From positions 1,364,001 to 1,428,000 of the forward strand of contig OZ251509.1 of assembly GCA_965242855.1 (NCBI GenBank): a stretch of DNA of 64,000 bases, read 5' to 3'. The position numbers and the translations under genes were made by a program. The notes beneath the pieces are model-generated. The model was not told where the DNA came from, did no database searches, and saw nothing but the letters and a program-made list of their open reading frames with translations. The stretch comes from WTGU01 sp965242855. GTDB lineage: Bacteria; Pseudomonadota; Alphaproteobacteria; UBA828. Shown here in pieces: positions 61,928-64,000 of the stretch (within the stretch, counting starts at the first letter, position 1; every line of letters starts with the position of its first letter).

Positions 61928-63844
61928 ATGTCCGTGATGGACGACGCCACGGCGATCGCCGATCTTGGCGTCTCGCTCGGACGCGGGGTCGCCGCCCTCC
62001 GCACGGCCCTGCGGACCATGCCGGCGGCGCCCGGCGTCTATCACATGCGCGACCGGCAGGGCGGTCCGCTCTATGTCGGCAAGGCGAAGAGCCTGCGGAA
62101 GCGGATCGCGACCTACACCAATGTCCGCGCGTTGCCCGTCCGCTTGCAGCGCATGATCGCGGCGACGGCGACGGTCGAGGCGACCACCACTGAAAGCGAG
62201 GTGGAAGCCCTCCTGCTCGAGAGCAACATGATCAAGCGGCTGCGGCCGCACTACAACATCCTGCTACGGGACGACAAATCCTTCCCCTATATCCTGCTTC
62301 GTCGGGACCATGCCTGGCCGCAGATCGTCAAATATCGGGGCGCCGCCAGGACGGGGCGGGGGGACTATTTCGGCCCTTTCGCCTCGGCCGGGGCCGTGAA
62401 CCTGACGCTCAACGCGCTCCAGCGGGCATTCCCGCTGCGCTCGTGCTCCGATTCGGTCCTGGCAAGCCGCACGCGGCCCTGTCTGCAACACCAGATCAAG
62501 CGCTGCGCGGCGCCTTGCGTGGGCCGCATCGGCAGGGCCGATTACGACGCGCTGGTCGAGGAAACGCGGGCCTTCCTCTCCGGGAAGGGCCAGGACGTCC
62601 AGGATCGGCTGACTGCGCGCATGACCGAGGCGAGCGAGGCGCTCGAGTTCGAGACGGCCGCGGCCTACCGCGACCGCATCAAGGCGCTCGCCCACATACG
62701 GATGCACCAGGGCATCAACCTGCCGCGCCTGGGCGATACCGACGTGGTGGCCGTCCATGAAGAAGCAGGCCAAGCCTGCGTGCAGGTGTTCTTCTTCCGC
62801 TCGGGTCGGAATTATGGCAACCGCGCTTTCTTCCCGCGCCATGGTAAGGACGAAACGGCCGCGGCCATCCTCGCGGCTTTTCTCGGACAGTTCTACAACG
62901 GCCGGGGGGCGCCGCCGCTCGTCCTCGTGAACCGCCCCCTTGCGGAGACGGCGTTGATTGCCGAGGCGCTGACGGTGGCGGCGGAGCGCCGGGTCTGCGT
63001 CCGCCATCCGCTGCGCGGCCGGAAGCGGAAGCTGGTCGAGGACGCCGCGCGCAATGCCCGGGAGGCGCTGGCGCGGCGGCTGAGCGAGAGCGCGACGCAA
63101 CGGCGCCTGTTCGAGAGCCTGAGCGAACGCTTCGGGTTGGAAAGCACGCCGCGCCGGATCGAGGTTTACGACAACAGCCACATATCCGGCACCGACGCGG
63201 TAGGCTGCCTGATCGTCGCCGGGCCGGAGGGCTTCATCAGGAGCGCCTACCGCAAGTTCACGATCCGCTCGACTGCGGCGCCGCACGGCGAAGAGGGGCC
63301 TGCGGGCGGCGACGACTACGCCATGCTGCGTGAAGTCCTCACCCGTCGCTTCGGGCGGTTGCTGAAGGAAGACCCGGCGCGTGCAGGCGAGGGGTGGCCG
63401 GATCTGGTGCTGATCGACGGCGGCGCGGGGCAGCTCGGGGAGGCGCGGCGCGTGTTCGACGATCTCGGGATCGCCGATCTGCCGGTCGCGGCCATCGCCA
63501 AGGGGCCGGACCGCAACGCCGGGCGCGAGCGCGTGTTCCTGCCCGGCCGGCCGCCGTTGAGCATCGGGACGCGCGAGCCGCTGCTCTATTTCCTGCAACG
63601 CCTGCGGGACGAGGCGCATCGCTTCGCCATCGGCACGCACCGGGCCCGGCGCGCGAAGGCCGGCGCGCGCTCTGCGCTCGACGCGATTCCGGGCATCGGG
63701 CCGCGCCGCAAGAAGGCGCTGCTCCACCGGTTCGGCTCGGCGCGGGGGGTGAGCCAGGCCGGCCTGGCCGACCTGGAGACGGTGGACGGCATATCGGGCG
63801 CCGTCGCGCGCGCCATCCATGACCATTTCCACGCCCATTCCTGA
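61928..63844 (+). CDS. uvrC: Excinuclease ABC subunit C
   Basis: A 638-residue nucleotide excision repair nuclease. N-terminal GIY-YIG domain: PAAPGVYHMRDRQGGPLYVG KAKSLRKRI (residues about 35-60, Tyr and Arg present); TTESEVEALLLESNMIKRLRP; a UVR segment about 205-240; the RNase H-like C-terminal nuclease with RIEVYDNSHISGTDAVG and LVLIDGGAGQL; and tandem HhH near the end (LDAIPGIGPRRKKALL). UvrC makes the 3' and 5' cuts around lesions marked by UvrAB. The pgsA start lies 26 bp inside its 3' end. Confidence 0.95.
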   Translation: MSVMDDATAIADLGVSLGRGVAALRTALRTMPAAPGVYHMRDRQGGPLYVGKAKSLRKRIATYTNVRALPVRLQRMIAATATVEATTTESEVEALLLESNMIKRLRPHYNILLRDDKSFPYILLRRDHAWPQIVKYRGAARTGRGDYFGPFASAGAVNLTLNALQRAFPLRSCSDSVLASRTRPCLQHQIKRCAAPCVGRIGRADYDALVEETRAFLSGKGQDVQDRLTARMTEASEALEFETAAAYRDRIKALAHIRMHQGINLPRLGDTDVVAVHEEAGQACVQVFFFRSGRNYGNRAFFPRHGKDETAAAILAAFLGQFYNGRGAPPLVLVNRPLAETALIAEALTVAAERRVCVRHPLRGRKRKLVEDAARNAREALARRLSESATQRRLFESLSERFGLESTPRRIEVYDNSHISGTDAVGCLIVAGPEGFIRSAYRKFTIRSTAAPHGEEGPAGGDDYAMLREVLTRRFGRLLKEDPARAGEGWPDLVLIDGGAGQLGEARRVFDDLGIADLPVAAIAKGPDRNAGRERVFLPGRPPLSIGTREPLLYFLQRLRDEAHRFAIGTHRARRAKAGARSALDAIPGIGPRRKKALLHRFGSARGVSQAGLADLETVDGISGAVARAIHDHFHAHS

Positions 63845-64000
63845 CGCCCGGCGGCGGTGGACGCCGGGCTGGCCGAACGTCGTGACGCTGGGCCGCATCG
63901 CGGTCGTCCCGCCGCTGGTGGGCTCCTTCTACCTCGCCGGCTCGAGCGGCGTCTGGCTCGGCTTCGCGCTCTTCACGCTCGCGGCGCTGAGCGACTTCCT
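63819..64000 (+). CDS. pgsA: CDP-diacylglycerol-glycerol-3-phosphate 3-phosphatidyltransferase (partial, N-terminus only)
   Basis: The first 60 codons are visible before the window ends. They begin MTISTPIPDARRRWTPGWPN, then VVTLGRIAVVPPLVGSFYLA, the N-terminal sequence and first helix of PgsA, followed by a second helix ending ALSDFL at the edge of the CDP-alcohol phosphatidyltransferase motif. The enzyme makes phosphatidylglycerophosphate. The start overlaps uvrC by 26 bp; uvrC-pgsA is a usual alphaproteobacterial pair. Confidence 0.85.
   Translation, partial: MTISTPIPDARRRWTPGWPNVVTLGRIAVVPPLVGSFYLAGSSGVWLGFALFTLAALSDF

Overview
The window reads as chromosome of a high-GC denitrifying alphaproteobacterium, probably Rhodospirillales- or Rhizobiales-like. 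The pointers are a complete nosRZDFYLX cluster, a three-gene cytochrome bc1 operon (petABC), the hemC-hemD-mitofilin-like-HemY-like block divergent from tsaD-gpsA, the neighbourhood DUF1285 / CoA pyrophosphatase / DUF6111 / CCA-adding enzyme, and uvrC-pgsA. Genes are tightly packed, with many 1-4 bp stop/start overlaps (ATGA, GTGA, TGATG). The species cannot be fixed from this sequence.

Layout. 1-8.2 kb (minus strand): nitrous oxide reductase cluster, with nosX running off the left edge. 8.3-10.1 kb: a palindromic Crp/Fnr-type site, a four-repeat ferritin-like protein and a Crp/Fnr-family regulator, which together look like the control region for nos. 10.3-20.4 kb: an accessory catabolic locus. 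An eight-gene minus-strand unit encodes a triple Rid-domain protein, a TauABC-type importer and a soluble diiron monooxygenase (alpha, gamma, effector, beta) with no ferredoxin or reductase. Divergent from it are a PuuE/PgdA-type deacetylase and a luciferase-like flavin oxidoreductase. 20.4-23.5 kb: tRNA-Thr(CGT), a deoxyribosyltransferase-like gene, repeat-rich DNA and a 5'-truncated MuF-type phage head gene. 23.5-30.1 kb: haem biosynthesis genes, tsaD and gpsA. 30.1-34.4 kb: tandem repeat modules and a compositionally mosaic DUF1156 DNA methyltransferase. 34.4-38.1 kb: xanthine dehydrogenase xdhAB. 38.2-48.4 kb: dps, a beta-barrel protein, rpe, a heparinase II/III-like gene, a cold-shock gene, endonuclease V, an RND efflux pair and a Nudix gene. 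48.5-52.8 kb: acoXABC. 52.8-56.4 kb: the DUF1285-to-CCA block, interrupted by a small foreign-looking gene behind a 24-bp perfect palindrome. 56.4-64 kb: hemF, petABC, fhs, uvrC and the start of pgsA.

How the genes work together. NosR passes electrons to periplasmic NosZ, NosDFYL load its copper, and NosX flavinylates NosR. The neighbouring regulator probably switches the cluster on under low oxygen or nitric oxide. PetABC supplies the respiratory electron path. The 11.0-20.4 kb locus looks like a dedicated pathway that imports a small, probably nitrogen-containing compound and oxidises it. Its substrate is unknown, and it is the best candidate here for an undescribed system. Other points worth attention are an in-frame 10-residue tandem repeat inside HemC, three Rid domains that all lack the catalytic arginine, repeat-driven duplication at the gpsA/methyltransferase junction, and the palindrome-controlled insert at 54.3-54.9 kb.
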